Shown in pieces: positions 54,894 to 62,665 of a DNA stretch of 64,000 bases. The notes beneath the pieces were generated by a model that was not told where the DNA came from, did not search any database, and was given only the letters and a program-made list of their open reading frames with translations. Each line of letters begins with the position of its first letter. Position 1 is the first letter of the stretch. Origin of the DNA: UBA1494_A sp963973975 (lineage in GTDB: Bacteria > Bacteroidota > Bacteroidia > Flavobacteriales_E > Vicingaceae); assembly GCA_963973975.1 (NCBI GenBank), contig CAXBCF010000018.1:1-64000 (forward strand). Direction: 5' to 3'. A program made the translations under genes and the position numbers.

Positions 54894-55733
54894 ATGCAAT
54901 TAATTGCCGACAGTGGTTCTACTAAAACAGATTGGAGATTAATCGGAGATGATGGAACAATTAAGCAATTCATTTCTGAAGGGTTGAATCCCTTTTTTCA
55001 CACGAAAGAATCGGTTGAAAAAGTTCTAAGCATTACTTTTAGTGAGATTGGATATAAAAATGTGAAAGCAGTGTTTTTTTATGGAGCAGGTTGCTCTTCG
55101 CAAGAAAAAAATCAACTTTTAGAGGAGGCTTTCAAAGGAGTTTTTATGAATGCAACAGTAACTGTTGAACATGATTTACTGGGTGCAGCTCGAGCGGCAT
55201 GCGGGAAAAATGAAGGTTTAGCGGGTATTTTAGGAACTGGGAGTAATTGCTGTGTTTTTGACGGTCAGCAAATTATTCAATCTTTTCCATCTGGAGGATA
55301 CATTTTAGGCGATGAGGGAGGAGGAGTTTCAATTGGAAAAGCATTAATTAAAGCTTTTATTGAGCTTCGAATGCCAAAGGATTTACTGGAATTATTTAAT
55401 ACACGTTATAAGCTAACAGCAGCGCAAATTCTCGATAAAATCTATAAAGAACCTTTTCCAAACCGCTTTTTGGCAAGTTTTAGTTCTTTTACTTTTCACC
55501 ATAGAAATCATCCCTTTATAGCTGATTTATTGTATAAAGTATTTCAAGCTTATTTCGAAGTTCAAGTAAAACGGTTTGAAGAAAGTAAAAACTTGAAGCT
55601 AAATTTAGTTGGATCAGTGGCTTTTTACTACCAAGAATTAATTCGAACTGTAGCCAAAGATCAATCGGTAAGCATTGGAACTATTTTAGAAAAACCGATC
55701 TCTGGGTTAACCTTGTTTCACCAAAATTATTGA
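54894..55733 (+). CDS. N-acetylglucosamine kinase-like ATPase (BadF/BadG family)
   Basis: A 279-residue sugar kinase of the ASKHA fold. ATG 54894 is chosen; the frame continues two codons upstream to a TTG. LIADSGSTKTDWRLIGDDG (about 3-21) is the phosphate-1 loop, GILGTGSNCCVFDGQ (about 108-122) the phosphate-2 loop, and GGYILGDEGGGVSIGK (in sequence) the conserved G-x-G-D-E-G-G motif. It probably phosphorylates N-acetylglucosamine or a related sugar recovered from cell-wall turnover; substrate is inferred. It overlaps the convergent gene by 7 bp. Confidence 0.87.
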   Translation: MQLIADSGSTKTDWRLIGDDGTIKQFISEGLNPFFHTKESVEKVLSITFSEIGYKNVKAVFFYGAGCSSQEKNQLLEEAFKGVFMNATVTVEHDLLGAARAACGKNEGLAGILGTGSNCCVFDGQQIIQSFPSGGYILGDEGGGVSIGKALIKAFIELRMPKDLLELFNTRYKLTAAQILDKIYKEPFPNRFLASFSSFTFHHRNHPFIADLLYKVFQAYFEVQVKRFEESKNLKLNLVGSVAFYYQELIRTVAKDQSVSIGTILEKPISGLTLFHQNY

Positions 55734-56440
55734 CCGATTAGAAAAATAGCCGGTCTTTTGTGCAAGGAGGCTTTGTTGTATTTTTTCCAATCACTTACTG
55801 TTCTACTTTCAATGCTATTGCTAGGTAGTGTTAAGTCTGCCGCAATGCAAAGTAAGGTAGAGTTGTTGAGCACCTTTAATAAATCTTCAAAAAGAGATTC
55901 ATTGCGGTATGGTGTTTCCATAAATAATTGTGTTTGTCCGGTTCGCAGCATTTGAGCTTCCATTTCCGCGATGAATGCCTTGCGCTTATCTTGTTCTCGA
56001 TGCAAGTAGCCATGAAATACAAATGATTGTCCATTAAAACCACTGCTGATCAAGGCTAATAGAATGGATGAGGGACCAATTAAAGGAGCAACTTTAATTC
56101 TGTTTTGATGTGCCAAGGCAACCAATTTTGCTCCAGGGTCTGCAATGCCTGGGCAACCAGCATCTGAAATTATGCCAACCGAATTTCCATCTTTTAAATG
56201 CTTGATTAAGTCAAGATAGCTCTGACTTTCAGTGTTTTTATTGATTTCAATAAATATGCTGCTATCAATTTTGTGTTTTAATCCAAGACGAACTAAAAAA
56301 CGTCTAGCATCTTTAAAGTGTTCAACTGCAAAGTGGTTGAGCGTTTCAATAATTTCCTTGTTGAAATTTGGAAACGAAGCCTCATTAGAAGCATTTTCTC
56401 CTAAAAGGTTTGGAATTAGATAGAGGCAGGGCTTAGACAC
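55727..56440 (-). CDS. RsmI-family (tetrapyrrole methylase fold) SAM methyltransferase
   Basis: A 237-residue protein of the RsmI/tetrapyrrole methylase fold. SVGIISDAGCPGIADPGAKL (about 88-107) is the diagnostic motif, with PLIGPSSILLALISSGFNGQ (about 118-137) following. The N-terminus LYLIPNLLGENASNEA differs from the canonical LYLVPTPIGN of RsmI, and the protein is 40-50 residues shorter than RsmI (usually about 280). It is therefore likely the Bacteroidota paralogue rather than the 16S rRNA C1402 enzyme itself. It starts inside the last codons of the phosphatase gene. Confidence 0.85.
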   Translation of the reverse strand: MSKPCLYLIPNLLGENASNEASFPNFNKEIIETLNHFAVEHFKDARRFLVRLGLKHKIDSSIFIEINKNTESQSYLDLIKHLKDGNSVGIISDAGCPGIADPGAKLVALAHQNRIKVAPLIGPSSILLALISSGFNGQSFVFHGYLHREQDKRKAFIAEMEAQMLRTGQTQLFMETPYRNESLFEDLLKVLNNSTLLCIAADLTLPSNSIESRTVSDWKKYNKASLHKRPAIFLIGQ

Positions 56441-56897
56441 TTTTTAATTGATTGATTAATTCATCACAAGCGGCATCTAATAAACTATATACATTTTCAA
56501 ATCCTTCTTCTCCACCAAAATAGGGATCCGGAACGGACATGTTGCTATTGGGATTGTTAATGTTAAGGATCATTTCTACCTTATTTGCATCATTTTGATT
56601 GTCTGCTAAGGCTAAAATGTTAGTGTAATTTGAAGAATCCATGGCAAAAATTCGATCAAAATTCACAAAATCTTCCTTTACAAATTGCCTTCCTCTATAA
56701 GCAGATATATCTATTCCATATTGCTTCATTTTTTCTAGCGCTCTGCTATCTGGTGTTTGTCCCACATGGTTGTCCGATGTTCCCGCTGAGTCGACAGTTA
56801 TAACTAGGTTGTTTTCTGCTAACTTAGTTTCTAAAATTCCCTGAGCCATTGGTGAGCGACAAATATTGCCCAAGCATACCATCAATATTTTCATCAA
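56433..56897 (-). CDS. Low-molecular-weight protein-tyrosine phosphatase
   Basis: A 154-residue phosphatase. The P-loop VCLGNICRSPMAQ (7-19) has catalytic C8 and R14 in the C-x5-R-S pattern, and the general acid lies in VPDPYFGGEEGFENVY near 125. In many bacteria such enzymes regulate exopolysaccharide export; here the neighbours are dnaA and an RsmI-like gene, so a general role is equally likely. A terminator lies between dnaA and this gene. Confidence 0.93.
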   Translation of the reverse strand: MMKILMVCLGNICRSPMAQGILETKLAENNLVITVDSAGTSDNHVGQTPDSRALEKMKQYGIDISAYRGRQFVKEDFVNFDRIFAMDSSNYTNILALADNQNDANKVEMILNINNPNSNMSVPDPYFGGEEGFENVYSLLDAACDELINQLKSV

Positions 56898-56904
56898 TTA
56901 AAGG

Positions 56905-56936
56905 TAAAAAACAAGCCTTCAAAAATTGAAGGCTTG
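56905..56936 (-). terminator. dnaA terminator
   Basis: CAAGCCTTCAA (56912-56922) and TTGAAGGCTTG (56926-56936) form a perfect 11-bp stem with a 3-base loop. On the minus strand it is followed by TTTTTT, so it ends dnaA transcription 6 bases after the stop codon at 56942. Confidence 0.88.
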
Positions 56937-56941
56937 ACTAT

Positions 56942-58375
56942 TTATTGAATACTAATTTTCTTTTCTAAATCATCGACATAGCCTCTAAATCGTTTGTCGG
57001 TATCTATTAGGTTATTCACTGTTTTGCAAGCATGAAGCACGGTTGCATGATCTTTTCCACCACAATGCATTCCAATGTTTGCCAAACTTGACTTGGTCAT
57101 TTTTTTGGCAAAATACATAGCGATTTGTCTTGCTTGTACTACTTCTCTTTTTCTTGTTTTTGATTTTAACAATTCTATAGGAAGATCAAAGTAATCGCAA
57201 ACCACTTTTTGGATGTAGTCGATTGATACTTCTCTAGCGGTATTTTTTACAAATTTATCAATCATGGATTTGGCTAACTCCAAAGTGATTGCTTTTTTGT
57301 TGAGAGAAGACTGAGCCAATAACGAAATTAAGGCGCCTTCTAGTTCTCGAATATTTGTAGTAATGCTGTAGGCAAGGTACTCAACTACTTCTTTAGGTAG
57401 CTCTAAACCCTCGTTGTACATTTTAGCTTCTAAAATAGCTATTCTTGTTTCTAATTCTGGGTTTTGCAAATCAGCAGATAATCCCCATTTGAATCTAGAA
57501 AGCAAGCGTTGCTCCATGCCTTGTAATTCTACAGGCGCTTTGTCGCTTGTTAAGATCAATTGTTTGCCAGTTTGGTGCAGGTGGTTGAAAATATGGAAGA
57601 AAACGTCTTGTGTTTTCTCTTTACCGCTAAAAAATTGAACATCATCAATGATTAAAACATCAATCATTTGATAAAAATGAATGAAATCATTTTGATTGTT
57701 ATTTCTTACAGCTTCAATAAATTGATGGGTAAACTTTTCTGAAGAAACATAAAGCACTGTTTTATTAGGATGATTGTTTTTTATTTCAATTCCAATAGAG
57801 TGCACTAAGTGTGTTTTTCCTAATCCAACTCCTCCATAGATTAACAAAGGATTAAAAGCAGTTCCTCCAGGGTTTTTTGCAACAGCATATCCTGCAGATC
57901 GAGCTAAACGGTTGCAATCTCCTTCAATAAAACTATCAAATGAATAGTTAGGATTTAACTGTGAATCGATGTTTACTTTCTTTAAGCCCGGAATAATAAA
58001 TGGATTTTTTATTCCTCTTTCTCCATTAACGTCGATGGGAACAGAAACAGGCTCATTCTTTAAAGCTTGACGATTAGTAGTTGGGATTTTTACGGTATAA
58101 GGTGCACTGTTATTGTTGCCATTTTCCATGATGATGGAATATTCCAACTTACCTTCATTTCCCAATTCTTTTTTAATCGTTTTTCGCAACAATGTGATGT
58201 AATGCTCCTCTAACCATTCGTAAAAAAACTGACTTGGAACTTGTATGGTCAATACATTGTTCGTCAATTTTAATGGAGTAATAGGCTCGAACCAGGTTTT
58301 AAAACTTTGAAGACTTACGTTGTCCTTAATTACGGACAAACAATTTTCCCAAACTTGGCTGTGATCATTACTCAT
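56942..58375 (-). CDS. dnaA: Chromosomal replication initiator protein DnaA
   Basis: A 477-residue initiator. Domain I (about 1-80) begins with VWENCLSVIKDNVSLQSF; the linker follows. The AAA+ core has Walker A GGVGLGKTH (181-189), Walker B LIIDDVQFF (241-249) with D244-D245, the sensor LILTSDK, and the box VII arginine region QRLLSRFKWG. Domain IV near the C-terminus has GMHCGGKDHATVLHAC, the DnaA-box-binding signature. Length and order are normal. The 282-base upstream gap carries no clear DnaA boxes. Confidence 0.98.
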   Translation of the reverse strand: MSNDHSQVWENCLSVIKDNVSLQSFKTWFEPITPLKLTNNVLTIQVPSQFFYEWLEEHYITLLRKTIKKELGNEGKLEYSIIMENGNNNSAPYTVKIPTTNRQALKNEPVSVPIDVNGERGIKNPFIIPGLKKVNIDSQLNPNYSFDSFIEGDCNRLARSAGYAVAKNPGGTAFNPLLIYGGVGLGKTHLVHSIGIEIKNNHPNKTVLYVSSEKFTHQFIEAVRNNNQNDFIHFYQMIDVLIIDDVQFFSGKEKTQDVFFHIFNHLHQTGKQLILTSDKAPVELQGMEQRLLSRFKWGLSADLQNPELETRIAILEAKMYNEGLELPKEVVEYLAYSITTNIRELEGALISLLAQSSLNKKAITLELAKSMIDKFVKNTAREVSIDYIQKVVCDYFDLPIELLKSKTRKREVVQARQIAMYFAKKMTKSSLANIGMHCGGKDHATVLHACKTVNNLIDTDKRFRGYVDDLEKKISIQ

Positions 58376-58657
58376 ATCTTTACAATTTAATTTTAATTAA
58401 AAAAGGGCGTCAAGGTAGATAAAAATTAACTTTAAAACAATTTTTATTCAACAAAAAACAACAATTTATTGAAAAAAGAAATATAGTTGAGAATTATTTT
58501 AATTGTTTGATTTTCAACTTTATTTGTCTTAGAGTTTAGCTCCTTAACTAGGCGACAAATATTTGTAGAAAAAAGTGAAATAAAAAATAGTTTAACACTT
58601 GATTTTTAAAAAAATTATTCTCTTTATAATATTTTCGACGAATAAAAAATTTGATAA
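58376..58657. other. AT-rich spacer between dnaA and thioesterase genes, no origin signature seen
   Basis: This divergent spacer is strongly AT-rich. I looked for TTATCCACA-type DnaA boxes on both strands and saw none. A weak promoter-like TACCTTG lies at 58411-58417 (minus). oriC is probably elsewhere. Confidence 0.5.
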
Positions 58658-59059
58658 ATGATAAAAGAAACAATAGAGTTAAATGTGAGGTATGCAGAAA
58701 CCGATCAAATGGGTTTTGTGTATTATGGTAACTATGCACAATACTTGGAAATGGCTAGAGTTGCTGCATTAAAAAAGATAGGAATCTCGTATAAAAGCCT
58801 TGAGGAAACAGGGTTTTTACTGCCTGTAAGTCACTATTCCATCAATTATCTAAAAGCTGCAAAGTACGATGATTGCCTAAGCATTTCTGCGCTAATTAGA
58901 ACCATGCCTACCAACAAAGTAGTTTTTGAATATGAAGTTTATCGAGGAGAAGATTTGTTGGCAACAGCAGAAACAACTTTGGTATTTATGAATGAAGAAG
59001 GCAAAGCTTGTCGGCCACCAACATTTTTTATAGCTCAGTTAAACCCTTTTTTTAGCTGA
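58658..59059 (+). CDS. Acyl-CoA thioesterase (YbgC/4HBT hotdog family)
   Basis: A 133-residue hotdog-fold thioesterase. NVRYAETDQMGFVYYGNYAQ (about 8-27) is the family motif with D15 as catalytic aspartate, followed by YLEMARVAALKKIG. Related proteins (YbgC) hydrolyse acyl-CoA thioesters and in many bacteria associate with the Tol-Pal system; no tol genes are nearby. It is divergent from dnaA and overlaps the convergent glycosyltransferase gene by 25 bp. Confidence 0.92.
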   Translation: MIKETIELNVRYAETDQMGFVYYGNYAQYLEMARVAALKKIGISYKSLEETGFLLPVSHYSINYLKAAKYDDCLSISALIRTMPTNKVVFEYEVYRGEDLLATAETTLVFMNEEGKACRPPTFFIAQLNPFFS

Positions 59060-60039
59060 TTGAAAGTTGTTCTTTTATTCCAATAAAAATCTAAGACAAT
59101 ACTACCTTGGTAAATTCCTTTGGAATTGATTTGCTTCGCTTTTATTTTTTTCTTCTTTTGAGCATAGAAAGAAAAATGCGCTTTCAATATGGAGAATGCA
59201 TGTTTCGCTCCCGAATCTGACCAAACTTTTAGAAATGCCAAGCCATCTAAAACTAATCGAAGTACAATTTTTAATATTCGAAAGGAACTTTGATCATTTT
59301 TATAGATGGTAAGCAGGCTGTTTCTGAAATTTAAAAAAGTTTTAAAAGGATTGGAGTTTTGCATGGTGCCGCCACCCAAGTGAAAAACAGTGCTACTACC
59401 GACATAAAAAACTTTGTAATCTTGGTTTTTTGCTCTCCAACAAAGGTCAATTTCTTCCATGTGTGCAAAGTAATTGGCATCAAATCCACCTAAGTGTTTA
59501 AAAACTTCATTTTTGATAAACATACAAGCTCCTGTTGCCCAAAAAATTTCACAGTCATTGTTGTATTGTCCTTGGTCTTTTTCGAGTTTTGAGAAGATTC
59601 TGCCCCTGCAAAATGGATAACCTAAAGAATCAATAAAGCCTCCAGCAGCTCCGGCATATTCAAATGTATCTTTTTCAAGATAAGCTTTTATTTTGGGTTG
59701 TGCTATGACGATATTTTTGGATTGCTCCATTTTTTCAATAACGGGTTCAATCCATTTTTCAGTTACTTCAACATCTGAATTAAGCAAAACAAAGTAATCT
59801 TCCTTTAAATCTTTTAGTGCTTGATTATACCCCAATGCAAAACCGCCATTTTCGGGGTTTTGAATGAGTTTTATTGCAGGGTAGTTATCTTTTAGAAAAG
59901 CAATTGAATCATCTGTAGAAGCATTATCGGCAACATAAATAGTAGCACTTTGAGAATAGCGAACAACAGAAGGTAGAAAGGTTTCTAGGTGTTTTTTACC
60001 ATTCCAATTTAAAATAACAACCGCTACCGTTGAGTGCAT
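59035..60039 (-). CDS. GT2 family glycosyltransferase
   Basis: A 334-residue GT-A enzyme, dTDP-rhamnosyl or similar. VVILNWNGKKHLETFLPSV (about 7-25), then YVADNASTDDSIAF, the FVLLNSDVEVTEKWIEPV segment with the N-S-D metal motif (about 82-99), and GGFDANYFAHMEEIDLCWR with the acidic acceptor site (about 190-208). A hydrophobic C-terminal stretch may associate with the membrane. It lies 40 bp downstream of the GWxTD gene and is probably co-transcribed. It is separate from the main polysaccharide cluster. Confidence 0.9.
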   Translation of the reverse strand: MHSTVAVVILNWNGKKHLETFLPSVVRYSQSATIYVADNASTDDSIAFLKDNYPAIKLIQNPENGGFALGYNQALKDLKEDYFVLLNSDVEVTEKWIEPVIEKMEQSKNIVIAQPKIKAYLEKDTFEYAGAAGGFIDSLGYPFCRGRIFSKLEKDQGQYNNDCEIFWATGACMFIKNEVFKHLGGFDANYFAHMEEIDLCWRAKNQDYKVFYVGSSTVFHLGGGTMQNSNPFKTFLNFRNSLLTIYKNDQSSFRILKIVLRLVLDGLAFLKVWSDSGAKHAFSILKAHFSFYAQKKKKIKAKQINSKGIYQGSIVLDFYWNKRTTFNQLKKGFN

Positions 60040-60079
60040 AAGCTAAAAAATTCTGACAAAAATAGGGAATCAGCAGTGC

Positions 60080-61531
60080 TTATCTAGGATTATTGAAAAG
60101 ATCTCTTGCGCGGTCGTTGATAATGGTATTCCCTGGATCTTCTCTATTACCCCTTCGATTCATATTCGAACCGCTTATTAAATCAGCTTCCCAACCAGGG
60201 TTAAAAATTTCTCCACGAACATTGGAATGAAGCACTTGATATCCCAACATCTCCATACTCGGACTGTAGAAAACAAACTTTCTATCGGTTAAGCCTTGCA
60301 ATTTTGCGTATTGCCAAATGGAGTAAGGGTAGGTGTCGGGTTCATAAGGAACATCTTGCATGGCATCAGGTGGACCGTATTGCAAAAAAACTCTACCGCG
60401 TTCGGTGGTGTAGCCTTTTACATTACCATATCCAAACATTTCATTTACAATCATCACTTGCTCTTTGTAAAGCAACCATTCTCTTTCAGGCTCTGTTGGG
60501 TTTCTGGTTTTCCAAAAGTTTAAGAAATACTGTTGCATAAAATTCAAATCAGCATAGGCTAATTGATTTTCTGCAAATTGAATTTCAGCATGAGAAGAAA
60601 TGGGGTACAAACTTTTGATGTACTCCCTCAATAAGTTAATGTCATTTAAAGAGTCTACAAAAGTTTGCTCAGAATGAACATTGGCATAATTGGTAAGGTT
60701 GGGATTGAGTCTAAAAAAGTTGACGCGTTTAGATTTGATAAGCTCATTTTCTCTATTCTTAGCATTGATCAATAAATCGTATTTACCTGAAGGAAGTTGG
60801 TCAATGTTGAATGAAAAAAGCAGGGGACTGATGTCAGCTGTTTTTTGTCTTTTAGCGTGCCTTAAATTGGCAACAACCTTTTCCGTTCCTTCATTTACTA
60901 TGGCATATTCGATTAAAAATGCCTGGTCTTCACCAAATTCAATGGTTGAATTATATAGTTCGGCGTAGAAATGCAATTCACTGAGGTTGGGACCGTAATT
61001 GTGAGAAAAGTTGGGAATTACTTCCAATCCTGACTTAACAAATGGAGTAGTTTCTCCTTCAAGTTGGTTCAGTTCATTGACAAGTTGAATATCAGAAATG
61101 CTGAATTGATCGGCATGATAGTTAATTTCTCTTAAGTCAAATTTTGAACTGACGGTATCTTTTGTAATTAAATCAACCACTTGGAAACTAAGTGTGTAGT
61201 TTCCATTTTTTAGAGAAAATCTTTTTAAGTCAATTAAATCTTGCTTAAAATCTTCCAACTTGTAGAGCGGACTTTTGATTAAAAATTTATCGAAGGCAGC
61301 AACTCTTTCAGCTTCTTCTAGAATGTAAGTAACTTCAATGTTTCCTTGAAATAAATCACCTTCTGTATTGGCATAATTAACCGAATTGCCATTGATTAGC
61401 AAGTAAAATTCTACATAAGAATCATCTTTTTCAGCGTAGAACGTGGCATAATCAATCACCAAGTTGATGGCAGAAAGTGTAGAAGATAGAAGAATAAAGA
61501 AAGCTAAGTAAAGTGTTTTGATCAGTGACAT
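60080..61531 (-). CDS. GWxTD domain protein
   Basis: A 483-residue exported protein with a signal peptide (1-21). The central region is beta-rich and unrecognised. The C-terminal third (about 330-455) is the GWxTD domain: NFWKTRNPTEPEREW, MFGYGNVKGYTTERGRVFLQ, YGPPDAM, YPYSIWQY and KFVFYSPS, ending NPGWEADLISG. The domain is found in Bacteroidota and Acidobacteriota and has no established function. The order of this gene and the glycosyltransferase suggests a cell-envelope role. Confidence 0.88.
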   Translation of the reverse strand: MSLIKTLYLAFFILLSSTLSAINLVIDYATFYAEKDDSYVEFYLLINGNSVNYANTEGDLFQGNIEVTYILEEAERVAAFDKFLIKSPLYKLEDFKQDLIDLKRFSLKNGNYTLSFQVVDLITKDTVSSKFDLREINYHADQFSISDIQLVNELNQLEGETTPFVKSGLEVIPNFSHNYGPNLSELHFYAELYNSTIEFGEDQAFLIEYAIVNEGTEKVVANLRHAKRQKTADISPLLFSFNIDQLPSGKYDLLINAKNRENELIKSKRVNFFRLNPNLTNYANVHSEQTFVDSLNDINLLREYIKSLYPISSHAEIQFAENQLAYADLNFMQQYFLNFWKTRNPTEPEREWLLYKEQVMIVNEMFGYGNVKGYTTERGRVFLQYGPPDAMQDVPYEPDTYPYSIWQYAKLQGLTDRKFVFYSPSMEMLGYQVLHSNVRGEIFNPGWEADLISGSNMNRRGNREDPGNTIINDRARDLFNNPR

Positions 61532-61634
61532 TTAATACAGGTATGTGATAAGACAGTTTAATACGGTTTACTAAATTACGAATTTGTAAATTACGAATTA
61601 CGAATGTTCAATTTTAATTAAAAATCAGAAATTA

Positions 61635-61666
61635 AGAAACCTAACGAAGTGGTTCGACGAAGTCAA
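61635..61666 (+). repeat. 32-bp shared element, copy 2
   Basis: Identical to 44378-44409. Flanks are AATTA / TTAAGAATTAA, similar in base composition to the other site but not the same. Confidence 0.85.
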
Positions 61667-62124
61667 TTAAGAATTAAAAGAACATAGAGAAGAGAACAGA
61701 GAGAAGTAAATTTTATGACAAATGACTAAAGAATTACGAATTTGTAAATTACGAATTACAAATTTTCAATTTTAATTATGAATTAAGAAATTGGGACAAA
61801 GGACTAAGGATAAAGGATGAAGGAAAGAATTACGAATTAAGAATGTTCAATGATCAATGTTCAATTAAGAATTAAGAGAAGAGAGATTTTTCATCTTTTA
61901 TCCTTCGTCCTATTTTGCTTGTTGAAGTGGCTTATAAATTTAGGTTTCTATTTGGTTTTAGTTTTATGTCTTTGGTTTAGAATGTGATACTGTATTAAGT
62001 AATTTTTAATTGTTCTTTTATTGATTGTAGAACAGAATTAATTGAAGTAAATAACTATAAATCATAACGTTAAAATATTTTAAAAGCAAATTAACAAAAA
62101 GGAGATTATTTTAAAAGGCTTTAT

Positions 62125-62132
62125 TACTTTTG
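62125..62132 (+). promoter_or_regulatory. -7 element of the tRNA-Ser promoter
   Basis: TACTTTTG matches TAnnTTTG exactly and ends 4 bases before the tRNA 5' end. No clear TTTG is seen at the usual upstream distance. Confidence 0.5.
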
Positions 62133-62136
62133 CAGC

Positions 62137-62221
62137 GGAGAAATGGCAGAGTGGTCGAATGCACTGGTCTTGAAAACCAGCGTACCGCAAGGTACCGGGG
62201 GTTCGAATCCCTCTTTCTCCG
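62137..62221 (+). tRNA. tRNA-Ser (UGA)
   Basis: GGAGAAA (62137-62143) pairs with TTTCTCC (62214-62220), discriminator G at 62221. The anticodon stem CTGGT/ACCAG (62164-62168/62176-62180) closes a seven-base loop CTTGAAA with anticodon TGA at 62171-62173. A long variable arm (CGTACCGCAAGGTACCG) and the GGTTCGAATCC T arm mark a serine class II tRNA. CCA is not encoded. It is followed within a few bases by a terminator and a large palindrome. Confidence 0.97.
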
Positions 62222-62351
62222 CAAAGAAAACCCTCCCAACGAAAGTTGGGAGGGTTTTTTGTTTTATTTTTCTAGCGCGAAGCTTGCTTCAGCGCTAGAA
62301 AAATAAAACAAAAAACACAACAATTGAAAATTGTTGTAGGGTTTTCTTTGC
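62221..62351. repeat. Large compound palindrome directly after tRNA-Ser
   Basis: A symmetric structure of 131 bp. Outer arms of 13 bp: GCAAAGAAAACCC (62221-62233) and GGGTTTTCTTTGC (62339-62351). Inner arms of 25 bp perfect: 62254-62278 and 62292-62316. Between outer and inner arms each side has its own hairpin (62227-62258 with GAAA loop; ACAACAATT/AATTGTTGT at 62317-62337). The centre (62279-62291) holds GAAGC/GCTTC. It can fold into a cruciform-like structure on either strand. Confidence 0.8.
62227..62260 (+). terminator. tRNA-Ser terminator
   Basis: AAAACCCTCCCAAC (62227-62240) and GTTGGGAGGGTTTT (62245-62258) form a perfect 14-bp stem with a GAAA loop, followed by T residues. Its 3' arm overlaps by five bases the left arm of the next, longer hairpin, so the two folds compete. 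Confidence 0.9.
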
Positions 62352-62548
62352 AGGGCTCCCCTCTAAGGGATGCCCGTAGCGCAGCGAAGGGAATCCCGAC
62401 TCCGAAGCTTGCTTCAGCGCTAGAAAAGTAAAACAAAAAACACAACAATTGAAAATTGTTGTAGGGTTTTCATTGCAAGGCTCCCCCTTAAGGGATGCCC
62501 GCAGCGAAGCGGAGGGAATCCCGACTCCGAATCTTGCTTCAGCGCTTA
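62279..62548 (+). repeat. 125-bp tandem repeat, about 2.15 copies
   Basis: Unit starts GAAGCTTGCTTCAGCGC at 62279, 62404 and (partial, GAATCTTGCTTCAGCGC) 62529; the offset is exactly 125 both times. Each unit contains the ACAACAATT hairpin, a GGCTCCCC stretch, and a GGGATGCCCG...GAATCCCGACTCC part. The two full copies differ at few positions. It is non-coding. Confidence 0.88.
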
Positions 62549-62665
62549 AAATTCAGAGTATTTCAATTCGTTCTGATAATTTTAATCTTGGCAATAAATG
62601 AAAAAAGTGATAAGTTTATGCGGATATTTATGAGTTGTGTAGCATTAAAAAAACGAAGAGATTAA

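Larger units (their letters stand above)
61532..62136. other. Repeat-rich intergenic region upstream of tRNA-Ser
   Basis: No gene is seen. It carries two copies of an AATTACGAATTTGTAAATTA-type repeat (61574-61604 and 61732-61761), the 32-bp element shared with 44378-44409 (61635-61666), and purine-rich low-complexity sequence (about 61675-61880). The tRNA promoter lies at its end. Confidence 0.7.
62222..62665. other. Structured non-coding stretch between tRNA-Ser and the PIN-like gene
   Basis: Contains the tRNA terminator, the compound palindrome and the 125-bp repeats; the last 117 bases before the next ATG are AT-rich without a clear promoter. GC content is visibly higher in the repeats than in the surroundings. 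Confidence 0.7.

Noticed and set aside
58548..58739. 63-codon minus-strand frame upstream of dnaA
   Set aside because: It overlaps the start of the clear thioesterase gene on the other strand and its product is low-complexity, rich in Phe, Leu and His.
60296..60540. Two plus-strand frames inside the GWxTD gene
   Set aside because: Both are antisense to conserved GWxTD domain sequence and show no recognisable features.
62279..62548. Possible CRISPR array
   Set aside because: Units are 125 bp and joined without variable spacers; no cas genes are visible.
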